In this document: piece after piece, positions 22,330-32,800 of the stretch
Layout of the letters: each line of letters opens with the position of its first letter
Numbering within the stretch: the first letter of the stretch is position 1
Assembly: GCA_020726505.1 (NCBI GenBank)
Contig: JAHLEZ010000008.1
Coordinates: 2,356,001-2,420,000 of the forward strand
Direction of reading: 5' to 3'
DNA from: Leptodontidium sp. MPI-SDFR-AT-0119
Lineage: Eukaryota > Ascomycota > Leotiomycetes > Helotiales > Leptodontidiaceae
DNA length: 64,000 nt
The notes under the pieces: model-generated
The model's database searches: none
What the model saw: the letters and a program-made list of their open reading frames with translations, nothing else
What the model was told of the DNA's origin: nothing
Translations under genes and position numbers: made by a program

Positions 22330-23769
22330 ATGTCGGGCACTTCTAGCAAGGCGAGTAACGTGGGACTGAATTCCGAGAACGGGTTGGGAGGGTCTGACAA
22401 AAGTACCAATCCTGGGATCCAAAGTGGGCAAGAAGTCGTGAATGGGAGCGATAGCCCACCCTCGTTCGAGGAGAGTGAAGGTACGAAGCGAGAGGTCAAC
22501 ATACCCTTCAGGACCTTCGGGACGAATTTCGCCCGCAGCTTCGATGCTGGTGATACTCCTCGGCTAGGTGCTTCTGTCCATAACAACCACGACTATGGGA
22601 ATGGACGGGAAAGCCTTATGAAAACTTCTCAGAAGACAAGCAACGGCACAACAAGAGAAGAACTTCATCAGAACCAGGACGAGCATGCCAGTGACAATTC
22701 AGTACCGCAGAGCGAAACGTCCTTCCATAGCCAGGATAGCGACAACTACAGTGACATTTCGACCTTGAGTTCTGATGAGAAAGAGTCGGTGACTGATCAT
22801 TGGCTTGATGGTAAAGAATATTTCACACCGAGTGATACTCACATTGAGGAAGAATTCAAGTCAAACGTTGGCAATGTGGCTGAAGATTTACCACAAGACA
22901 CGAGCTTGTTAGCTGCAATCAAAGAACATCTCGACCTAGATGCTGATTTCCTGAGTGAGGGATTGAAACAGGCTCCGGAGAGCTCAGTACTTACTCGATT
23001 GAAGGTCAAACGAATGAAGGAGCTGACAACCTTCTTTAATAGCTTCACGAGGATAGTACAGTCTGGGTCTCGAGAAGATCTGGGGGAATGGGTTCTCAAC
23101 CCTCTTTTCCGCTACGTTGCCGGAACAAAGGGCACAGGTCACGATGTGATTCCGGTGATCGATCTCGGAGACCTGAAAACTATCGTGGAGGAGCTTTTCT
23201 CATCCTTCATTGACGAGCTTGAAGATCGCTGTCCCCAGAACCGGATAGCTGGTATGATACCCCAAGCGCAATCCGAATCTTTTACTCCGTCGGGCACCTT
23301 GAATGATAAGAGGAAGATGTTCCACTGGTCTCTCTGTCGAAAAATGGGCTTTCTGAGAATAGAGGGCTTCGAATCGCTGCATACAATTCGCCTCATGGGT
23401 TCTACGTGGAAAGACGATTTTGGCATCAGAGTTTTACGGAAATTCAGGCATAGAGCGCCATACAATACCAAAGGTAGATGGTGTCATATAAAATCATGCA
23501 GAATGGCCTTCAAAGAGTACTTCGACACCATTAAGAAGAATCCAACATATTTCTCTAGACCCCAGACGCTCGTCAATGACAGCTTGGATTTTGCTTGCTT
23601 GAGTCTTCCTCTTGATTACGCGGAGGAGCTGGCGGTATGTCATATGGCAATTTACCTCGGCGCCACTGCTTGCGTGGCACAGAGTCTACAAGCTCAATCC
23701 TCACTCATATCCAAATATAAAAAGCTGTTTGGTAAGGGAATGCCTGACATCTTGGCAGGGTTTCGTTAA
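22330..23769 (+). CDS. Protein of unknown function, single exon
   Basis: Uninterrupted frame of 479 codons starting at ATG 22330; the upstream in-frame extension has no ATG. The first 190 residues are hydrophilic and rich in Ser, Asn, Asp and Glu, probably disordered. From about residue 195 (LLAAIKEHLDLDADFL) to the end the protein looks folded, with mixed helices, several Cys (for example GRWCHIKSC) and no transmembrane segment or signal peptide. I do not recognise the family. The composition and length of the frame support a real gene. There is no intron, unlike most neighbours. The downstream frame at 23956-24420 could be a lost exon or an unrelated relic. Confidence 0.6.
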   Translation: MSGTSSKASNVGLNSENGLGGSDKSTNPGIQSGQEVVNGSDSPPSFEESEGTKREVNIPFRTFGTNFARSFDAGDTPRLGASVHNNHDYGNGRESLMKTSQKTSNGTTREELHQNQDEHASDNSVPQSETSFHSQDSDNYSDISTLSSDEKESVTDHWLDGKEYFTPSDTHIEEEFKSNVGNVAEDLPQDTSLLAAIKEHLDLDADFLSEGLKQAPESSVLTRLKVKRMKELTTFFNSFTRIVQSGSREDLGEWVLNPLFRYVAGTKGTGHDVIPVIDLGDLKTIVEELFSSFIDELEDRCPQNRIAGMIPQAQSESFTPSGTLNDKRKMFHWSLCRKMGFLRIEGFESLHTIRLMGSTWKDDFGIRVLRKFRHRAPYNTKGRWCHIKSCRMAFKEYFDTIKKNPTYFSRPQTLVNDSLDFACLSLPLDYAEELAVCHMAIYLGATACVAQSLQAQSSLISKYKKLFGKGMPDILAGFR

Positions 23770-23955
23770 CGTAACAATGGCGACGACAGGAAGATGATGT
23801 TTAAAGTGGCGTCCACCAAGGTGCTCAACTTATTGAGAACGGGCAGACACCACGATATGCCCTACATGTGATATGCTAGCCACGATAGCTTAGGAAGACC
23901 ATGCTGGATTCATCATCAGTATTACTGCTTAACTTACAAGCGGCCTACCGCTAAG

Positions 23956-24420
23956 ATGAGCTTGTTATACATGGACAAACACGAACCAGCACTCACGACA
24001 ACTTGCAGGAGCACTCAAACATCAGACGACTCTGGAATGGTATCCTCTTCCAAACCCAAACCCAAACCCAAGCCAGCGAAGCGAGCCAAAGTCACGAAAT
24101 TCTCCCAAAAAGCCCAACCTCAAGACAAGATAGAGAACATCCAAGAACCATCTTAAGAACCCGAACCAGACGAAGTCGACAACAGCCTGGTCTTACTATC
24201 AGATCTTCCCCGAATCGATACCATGCTGTGCTACTTCTCAGACGAGGAATGGTTCTTGCAGCAAGGCTATTCTGATCAGCTCCCACTTCCACTCAATGTT
24301 GCAACAGAGCAGCATCTGATCCAGTTGATCGATGAAATTAAGAGGTTGCGAGAGAGTGGTCTAGGGGAGGGTGTCAGAAAGAGGACTTATAGTAGTATAC
24401 AGAAATGGCCCTGGGCCTAG
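23956..24420 (+). pseudogene. Possible broken reading frame downstream of the orphan gene
   Basis: One frame runs from ATG 23956 to a stop at 24418-24420 and is interrupted by a single in-frame TAA at 24154-24156. The upstream half has a lysine/proline repeat (KPKPKPKP) and a basic stretch. The downstream half reads as plausible coding sequence (EPEPDEVDNSLVLLSDLP, then a helical QLIDEIKRLRESG region). No family is recognised. It could be a decayed small gene, a spliced exon whose intron removes the stop, or chance. Confidence 0.3.
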
Positions 24421-25395
24421 AAAACACTGTATGAGAATGGTGAGTTCGAACTGTGAGTTGAGAAGTGCGGTTCTCACACGACTTCATCACCATTTCCGAT
24501 GTTTCGCAGCTCAACCTGACAAGCAACCACTCCAACCACTCACCTAGATCCACGAGCCAACTCCCTTCTCTGCACTCCTCTATTCAACTCCCCACTTCAG
24601 TACAAAAGCAAAAGCAAAAGCAAAACCCAAAACAAAACAGAGACACTTTCTGACATCCTCACAGCATTTGGAAATAAGCCGAGATAGACATCTTTCTACA
24701 AACGGCGATGCAGCACATACACCCAGCCACTCAGACACAGCCGAAATATTGCTATATCTCAGAATCACTCACAGACTCATTCAGTCCGATATAACTAACC
24801 CTAAACCTGGCGTTTACGTGTCCAATAACGAAGCGAGCGAGCCAGCGAAGAGGAAAGAAGACATCTCAGACCGAGTACATGTTCCCAAGCAAGCAAGCAT
24901 TCTGTATAGGCAGTTAGATACACAATGCAGATCCTTTCATACACGTCCTCAAGAGTAGAAAGCATACATCTGTCCGTCTCGCAATGTAATGGAAACTTTT
25001 GACGACATAATAACCTATCTCACAACCCATAATTCACAAACAACGACATGGTACAAATGCACATATAAAATACATTCCACTCTCCCCTCTTTCGCACCAG
25101 CCATGGTAGCTAGGTAGGTATAGTATTTATTACACGCAAAAGCATCAGCCTTGAATTGATTATTCTTTCGATAAGCAAGCCCAAGTTTCCTTCCGATACT
25201 TCGCAACAAATAAAAAACCAACCAACCACCACCACCGGACCACCACCCCAACCGCCAGCTTCCCGTATCTCCAATGCTTGACTTTTCTTTCTTACTTTCT
25301 TACACTTTCCCCTTTCCATATGCTGCTTTTATGTAGCCTGAATACAACCGAATATGAAGCAATGAAAGATGAAAAATCTTGGATTTGAACCCAAC
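24421..25395. other. Intergenic region 3' of SEC61
   Basis: About 970 bp with no supported gene. It is A/C-rich, with CAAAAG-type repeats near 24603-24640. A B-box-like GGTTCAAATCC on the minus strand near 25382 lies just past the SEC61 stop codon and lacks a partner A box. Confidence 0.4.
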
Positions 25396-27028
25396 TTAGC
25401 CCATAATCATGCCCTTCATCCCGGCCATATCACCCTCTTTCGCGGCTATCTCAAAGTAGCCATAGATGATGCTGTAATTATATTAGTATTTATGTTGTGA
25501 TGGTTGTGGTTGGGGATGAAAGAGAGGCGGCGACGGATTTTGCCGAGAGCGGGTGCGGGTGCGGGAAGAACTTACGTGACGGCCAACAAGATACCAGTAC
25601 CCGAACCGAGAGCCCCCAACAAGTCACTGGCAACTGAGAGAGCACCAATGCAAGCACCACCGAAAGCGGCGGCGGTTGGAATGATGCGCTTCAACTCCTT
25701 GTACATGCTCTGCTCTCTGTGGCCAGCCATGACGAGACCTTGATCCTTGAGCTGCTTGGCGACATCTCTTGGGGATGAACCGGAAACCTCAATCCAGGTC
25801 TTGGAGAAGACGGCGCATGCGACGAGCATGTAGATGATGTAGACGGCAGTGTGAATGGGGTCCAAGAGAGCATCGGTGAAGTTCAATGGAGGGGACATGT
25901 AGTATGCGAGGCCGGAGGTTGCGAAGAGCTGGGCAGATCCCTCCTTTGGCTCCCAAACACCGAAAAGCTGGACGAGGAGGTTCTCGGAGAAGCGGGAGTA
26001 AAGCATTTGACTGATCAAGAAGACGTTGGAAGACAGAGCTGACTGGAGCATGATAGGCATGTTTGAGGTGTAGAACAGGCGGACTGGGTACGATCCGCGA
26101 GCGCCACGTTGTCGGGAAGACTTGACTGGGATCTCGACACGGAAACCTTGGAGGTAGATAACAGCGGCGAAGACGACAAGAGTGGCGAGGAGGTTCATGA
26201 TGTTGGGCAGGTTTTGTCTATAGAACGCCTCTTGGAGAGCGCGTTGCTTGTTTGGCCAGGTGAAAAGGAGGTGGAAGAGCGCAATGACGGCACCTTCGAA
26301 CTCTGGTCCACGGCCGGTGTTGATGGTGGTTGGGGAGAAAGCCTTCCAGACAATTGACTCGCAGATGTTGGTGGCAATGAAGAGCGAGATACCGCTTCCA
26401 AGACCATATCCCTTCTGGAGGAGCTCATCGAGGAGAATGACAATCAAACCAGCAACAACCAATTGGAGGATGAGGAGGAAGACAACACCAGCGCCAAGAT
26501 CGGATGGTTGACCGTAAAGGCCAGTGAAAACGTAAACCGTGGCCTGTCCCATAGACAAGATGATGGCGAAAAGCTTCTGCGCAGTCTGGTAGAGCTCGCG
26601 GTCGGACTTCAAGTCAAGGTTGACATCAATCAAGTGTGTGCCGGCAAGAAGCTGGAAGACCATTCCCGAAGAGATAATTGGCGTAATACCCAACTCCATC
26701 AGTGTTCCTCTGTTACTCGCCAACATCATTCGCAGCCAGTATAGAGGATCCGAGGTGTCTGAGGACACGATACCATACAATGGCATCTGGCTCATCACCA
26801 AGAAGATCAAGAGTGTCAAACCCGTCCACATCAGCTTTTGGTTGAAAGGGACCTTCGTCTCTGGTTGCTGCACCTCAGGGAGGATTGGCGAGAAGGGTTT
26901 GATGAGGTCGAGGAATCGAACTGCAGAAGGTGAAGGCGCCTTGTTAGCCGTCGTGCTCTGTGAACTGGCAATTGCTCTTCGAGCTCGGGGGGTGACGGCA
27001 TAGGGGAGGACAACTTACGGCCACTCAT
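25396..27028 (-). CDS. SEC61: Sec61 alpha subunit, ER protein translocation channel
   Basis: Channel-forming subunit of the ER translocon (SecY/Sec61 alpha), 476 aa with about ten transmembrane helices. Exons: 27028-27019, 26920-25576, 25471-25396. The first exon is only 10 nt (ATG AGT GGC C) and splices in phase to [21 protein letters not shown], the standard Sec61 amphipathic N-terminus. Hallmarks include the plug-region sequence [89 protein letters not shown] and the cytosolic C-terminal helix. The last exon supplies [24 protein letters not shown]. Length matches yeast Sec61p closely. Nothing is missing. Confidence 0.97.
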
Positions 27029-27918
27029 CCTGGCGGTATTGTATCAAGAACCTCACAGACGTGGAAGAAGAGAAGAAGGTAGTAAGGAACGACGACAATG
27101 AAAATGCCCGTCGACTCTGCTCTTATGTTGGCAGAAGCAGATGCGCGCGTGGTGATGTGTTCGAAAGGGAGTTGTCCGAACAGATCTCAAGCTGCGTGTT
27201 AAAGAGCTTCGCTTGTGAGGTAAATTGGGGCTGGTACTCTGGAGTACTGTGGCCTTACATTCGAGCTAGGGGAGTCACGTGTAACCAAATTAGTCAGCAT
27301 TAAGCTAGACTTATTATAGACAAGCCCTTGGGTTTCAATCTTGTGCACTATCAATCCTTGTTCTACGGTACAGTACGGAGTAGACATCAGATGGTCTCCG
27401 ACTGTCGTGTGTCTGGTATATAAATAATTCTGAAAGACTTGCCTTTTGTTCTTTCTCAAATAGAATCTAGCTAACAGCTTCTCTTTCATATACTTCAAGT
27501 TCTGTTAAGCAACAAACTGCAAATTGTTTCATGACAGACTTTCGCTAGCTAGTTGCTTCTGGACTCACTAGGACTCACCCCTAAAATGTAAGGTTAATCC
27601 TGCCTCGAGTCTCGTGCCCCATTGTTTTCTACTTATGAACACGATGAATACGATGCACACACCTCACTTCTCATACTGCATTTTCACGTCACTAAGAGTA
27701 TAGGAAATTCCATCGATACAAAGCACCACCAAATTGTTGCGCACCACACAAATTCACGGAGACAACTTTGAGACATCACAACCAGGTTCACCTCGTGGTA
27801 GCTATGCTGAGACTATCTGAGGACCAAATGCAAACTAGACTAACGCTGGAAACAGTGGTAATATTTCGTGACGACACGCTCCTCTATTTTGAACGCCAAT
27901 AATCGCAGTTTACCTTTT
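27029..27918. promoter_or_regulatory. SEC61 upstream region
   Basis: About 890 bp between the SEC61 start and the ornithine acetyltransferase 3' end. No gene is recognised. The SEC61 promoter should lie next to 27029. Confidence 0.4.
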
Positions 27919-29452
27919 TTATGTTCTATAGTCTCCATTGATCGTGATATATTCATGGCTGTACGATAGTTAGTTGCTAGCCTTTCATACATGGTTTTCT
28001 GAAAGCTTACCTGTAATCACAAGTCCAGTAGGTGGCCTCCTCCTTGCCCCCGCCCAGCTTGACAAGAATCTCCAGATCCTCATGCTCCAGAATCTCCGAA
28101 GCTCGTGCCTCATCTACAGCTTCTGGCTCTCCATTTACCAACAACTTGAGCTCAGGCGAGCCATCGGAAGGAACGAAAGAAACGCTCGTCTTCTCTGGAA
28201 CAATCTCAGCAACCTCGTTGATTGGCTGGCCTGGCTCGGAAATTTGTGAGTAACCAGTAGCACAGAGAATACGTCCCCAATTGGCATCCTTTCCATACAG
28301 AGCAGTCTTGACAAGAGGAGATGTTGCAATAGTGCTTGCAATCTTTCTTGCTCCGATCTCAGATGGTGATTCGGTCACTCGGATTGTAACGAATTTGGTT
28401 GCTCCTTCGCCGTCTCGGACTACGAGTTTAGCGAGATCAGTAGCAAAGGCGGTCAGGGTCTTTTGAAAAGCAGCGTAGTCTTCTGATGATTCAGAGGTGA
28501 CTTCTTGTCCTCCAGCAGCTCCATTGGCTAGAACTGCAACTGTATCGTTTGTAGAGGTATCGCCATCGATCGAGATGCTGTTGAAAGACTTATTGACAGC
28601 GTTTGTGAGGAGAGTTGGCAGAAGCTTTGGAGCAATTGGAGCATCCGTAGCGATCATTCCTAACAGTGTTGCCATGTTTGGATGGATCATACCAGCTCCT
28701 TTGGTCATCCCAGCTATCCTGTATTCGACTGATGGAGAAGATGGGAGGGAGAACGTTCGAGAAATCAACTTGGGGAATGTATCGGTGGTGCAAATAGCTC
28801 TGGCAGCAGCTAACCAGTGGTCGTGTGATGATCCCAGAGCATCATAAGCGGAGGGTATACGCTGTAATATCTTCTGAATTGGTAGCCTGGGGACGAGTTA
28901 GTGAACTGCTCGAAACGTAAGCACCCAAAATGCCTACCGCTGGCCAATTACTCCAGTGCTCATAACTATGCTACTTCCTCCCTTGCCATCGGTTGGCTGA
29001 TCGAAACATCTGTCTGCCTCTGCACCCATCTTCTCAGCATCTTCCATCCCACCCTTTCCAGTCACAGCATTCGCACATCCCGAGTTCACAATGACTGATC
29101 GAACACCAGCATTGCCCCTTCTGTTCAGCATATTCCTACTGACAGTTACAGGAGCTGCCTGGAACTTGTTCTTTGTGAAAACTGCAGCAGCAGCACATGG
29201 TGTTTCCGAAGCAAGGAACGCTAGATCTGGGGTGCTCTTGTTCGTGGGCTTGACTCCAACATGGGTTCCAGAGACAATGAAGCCTTTGGGATATGTGCCG
29301 CTCGTTGGCACATATTTCTGCTTTGCTGCGGGGATTGTGCCATCAATTGGAGCTGAATAACATCGACGACCGCTGGGAGACGCTGGAGAAATCGTGGGCC
29401 TTTTCAGTCGGGACAGGGCCGAGGTTGAGGTTGAGGTTGGTCTGAAAGCCAT
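27919..29452 (-). CDS. ARG7: Arginine biosynthesis bifunctional protein ArgJ, mitochondrial (ornithine acetyltransferase)
   Basis: Transfers acetyl from N-acetylornithine to glutamate, and in some fungi also makes N-acetylglutamate from acetyl-CoA; this is the cyclic arginine pathway in mitochondria. The protein is 476 aa from exons 29452-28938, 28886-28011 and 27958-27919. The N-terminus ([19 protein letters not shown]) is basic and Ser/Thr-rich, fitting a transit peptide. [21 protein letters not shown] and the self-cleavage motif [15 protein letters not shown] are present; cleavage is expected between Ala244 and Thr245, making Thr245 the nucleophile. [10 protein letters not shown] and the tail [11 protein letters not shown] complete the family pattern; the tail comes from the 40-nt last exon. 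The gene is head to head with GCN2. Confidence 0.95.
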
Positions 29453-29879
29453 TGAGAGTGGAGAAGGGGTTCAGAGTCCCTTGAATTCCTTGAACAAAGG
29501 ATCAATCGTCTTCGAAGTCCAATTGAGATGGTTGTATGTTAATTCGAAAGCTTAAAGGAAATTGTGTCAATGAAATTTAGAGTCACAGATTCTCGTCGGC
29601 CTCGTGCATAGCAAACAATGCGGGGCAGACAAAGGCGCAGCTGATTGGCTGCTCCACCTGAACCTCACAGCCTTGCGAATGGCGGGCGAATTCAATGTTG
29701 ACTCTCGCTCTCTCTTTGCTTTCAACCTCACTTACAGAAAATCATACAACCTCTCCCCGTACCGAACTATGTCCATCCCCAGCGCGTAAAGATCCGCAGC
29801 TTCGGCTGCGAGTATCTATTCAGACATATCTTTTCTTCTGACTCACCAGTTCAACTCAGTCGCAAAGATATCAATCATC
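29453..29879. promoter_or_regulatory. Shared ArgJ/GCN2 promoter with Gcn4/CPC1-like sites
   Basis: 427 bp between two divergent start codons. A perfect TGACTCA (the Gcn4/CPC1 consensus) lies at 29839-29845, 35 bp before the GCN2 ATG. TGACTC cores occur at 29699-29704 (plus strand) and 29580-29585 (minus strand, about 128 bp before the ArgJ ATG). A CCAAT box in reverse (ATTGG) is at 29644-29648. The sites are seen in the sequence; their use is inferred. Confidence 0.55.
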
Positions 29880-32800
29880 ATGCCGCCAACGAATCCATGG
29901 GGAAAGAAGCCACAACAACGAATTATACCCTCATCTGGGTTTCCAGATCTGAAGCCCAGCAAATCAAATGATGTTGCCCCCAAAGCCCAGTTGCCAAAGT
30001 CGCAGTATGAGGAAATCCAGGCGGACGAACTCATTGCTCTGGAGGCAATCTACGGTGAAGATTTCCGAAAGATAGAGTCAAATCATGGAGCTTGGAAGGT
30101 ATGGAACTCATATACACTCCATATACTAGGCTTTGATTTAATAGCATATTTAGAAAGCTGAGCCTTGCTTCGAAATTCGTATCAAATCGTCCGACGAAGA
30201 TGTTGCAATCACCTTGAATGTGACTCTAACCGCCACCTACCCAAAGAGCCCGCCGTTATTGAGTATCAAGAATGACGATGGACTACGAGAAGGAACGAAA
30301 TTCAAGATACAGAAGGTCATCGAGACCAAACCAAAGGAATTGGTAACTGAAGAGCAAGCAATGGTTATGGAATTAGTCACAGCATGCCAGGAGATTTTGG
30401 AAGATGCTGCCCAAGCCAAAGCTGCTGGCAAGGAACTACCTAGCCTGGAGGAAGAGCGTGCTGCTCACGAATCTGCAGCCAGCAAACTCGCGAATGAGCA
30501 AAGAGAGGCCGAAGAAAAGAAGAAACAACTGGAGTCCATGGAGGAGCAACGCATCCAGGAGGCTATGGTCCATGAAGAACTCAAACGTCGAAGGGAAAGA
30601 GCCAAAGAGTCTAAGAGAAAGAGCCGACCACCCACCGAGATCGTCCATCAGTCTTCGATTGACACAAGCGTCAACGGTCAGGCCACTCATGAAATTCTAG
30701 CTTTTGAGCAGCCAATTAGCTTACTGGATCTCAACAACAACCCAATACTATTCCAGGTTGTTGCAAGCAAAGTTTGTATACGAAGGGGCCCAGTTTCGAA
30801 ATGTTTTACTGTCCGCCCAGTCGTCATCCAGGGAGCAAGCGATGTACCAACACTTGTTTTGAAGCAAACCGACTTGGGGATCGAGGTCAAAGACACTAAT
30901 AAATTTAAAGGACAACTTCAACTCCTGGAGAATGAATTGAAAACTCTCAAGAGTATCAAGCATCAAAGCGTCCTCGAGATATTGGACTACAAGGTGCACA
31001 GAACAATCGACGAAGACGGAGAGTCTGATTCTGCCTGGACCGTGAGTATCTTGACAGAGTTTGCCGAGAAAGGATCATTAGAAGAGTTTCTCGACATCGC
31101 TGGAAGTCTAGGGGCTGAGAAAGTTCGTTCATGGACCATTGAACTGCTTGATGCACTACGATTCCTTCATGAAAAGGGCATTGTTCATGAAGACGTGCAT
31201 GCTGGTAATGTGCTCTTGGTCCGAATGTCGAATGGAGAAGTCAAGCCGAAGCTTGCGGACGCCGGCTATCAGAGAAAGTTGCACAACCTCAGTGGAGAGA
31301 AACAAGTGGACACCCTTTCAATGGCCAAATCTGTATATTGGCTCCCGCCTGAAACAGCAAATACCAACCACCCACAATATACACCAAAGACCGATGTGTG
31401 GGATTTTGGTGTCTTATTTCTTCAGATGATATTCGGTTTGACAGTCATTCAGAAGTACTCATCGCCAATTGCTCTGACAGATTCTCTTGCACTTTCTAAT
31501 TCTTTGAACGAGCTCGTTCTTAAAATGTTCAAGGCAGATTCCAAGAAGCGACCTCGTGCAGTTGAACTTGGTCCATCTGAATTCCTAGCAACCGACGCAC
31601 CGATTCTCGACGAAATGAGCAGTTCTGAAAATCCTTCAAGATTTGGATCGATATCTTCACTACTCCCCACTACCCCACGCCGACAGAGACATGACTCCAT
31701 GAATACCGGTGGGCCATTTGCGAGATCAAGATATAGAGAAGACTTCGTAGAGGAAGGTCGTCTGGGAAAGGGTGGCTTTGGTGAGGTTGTCAAGGCAAGA
31801 AAAAGACTTGATGGTCAAATCTACGCCATCAAGAAGATTACACAGAAGTCTTCGGCATCCCTGACCGAAGTTCTGAAAGAAGTTCGTCTTCTGTCACAAT
31901 TGAGTCATCCCTCAGTAGTCCGTAAGTTCTTAATTTTCTTTATTTCTCGCTTCAAATTGTGTGTCGTTTTGCGTCGATGTTCCAATCTGGCAGCTTTGAG
32001 ACCCTCGTACTTGGGTCACTGGCCATATAGTACTTGCAAGCTTGTCTTGCTCAATGAGCTGTCTTCAGCCTCACGCGACAAGTAAAATTTGGGCACGTTG
32101 AGCTAATACGGAACCCTAGGGTACTACAACACATGGACCGAGGAGCTCTATGATGGATCAGAGCTGGACGAAGACGCCACGACTACCGAAGCTGCTACAA
32201 CCGAAGATTCTGTGAGCGACATGTCCCCTGGCACCGGTCCAAATATCGAGTTTGGTGTGAGCACAGGAGGACTCGATTTCATGTCTTCGAGTGGCTACCC
32301 ACAGATTGAATTTGGCTATGACGATGCATCAGATGAAGAGGATGACGAAGAAGAAGACGATGACGATTCCACCAACCCAGATGTTCAAAGTCCAAACGGC
32401 TTAGGGATTCAACGTCCAAATCTAGTGAGTGAAGCACCTCACTCACAAATTCCATGGCCAGTGCTCTATGCACTCGTGCTTTTAGAGCATATCTTTGACA
32501 TGCATTGTGTTTATGGAGTTCATATTACAACTCAGACTGACATTTTTAGGCTATTAAGCGAACTAGATCAGGTTCACGTTTTCAACGCCCCTTCAGAACT
32601 GTTCTGTATATCTCTATGGAATATTGCGAGAAGAAAACTCTTCGAGATCTGATCAGACAAGGTCTACAGAAAGACTTTGAAGAAATCTGGCGTCTCTTCA
32701 GACAAATCTTGGAGGGTCTAGCACATATTCACGGACTCAATGTCGTCCATCGGGACCTCAAGCCAGAGAACATCTTCATCGACGCGGCATCAAACGTGAA

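Noticed and set aside
25380..25393. B-box-like GGTTCAAATCC on the minus strand
   Set aside because: It is in the SEC61 3' flank and the sequence upstream of it is SEC61 coding sequence, so no tRNA fits.
31180..31215. HED in place of HRD in a GCN2 kinase-like segment
   Set aside because: It belongs to the standard pseudokinase domain of GCN2; the true kinase further on has HRD and DFG.
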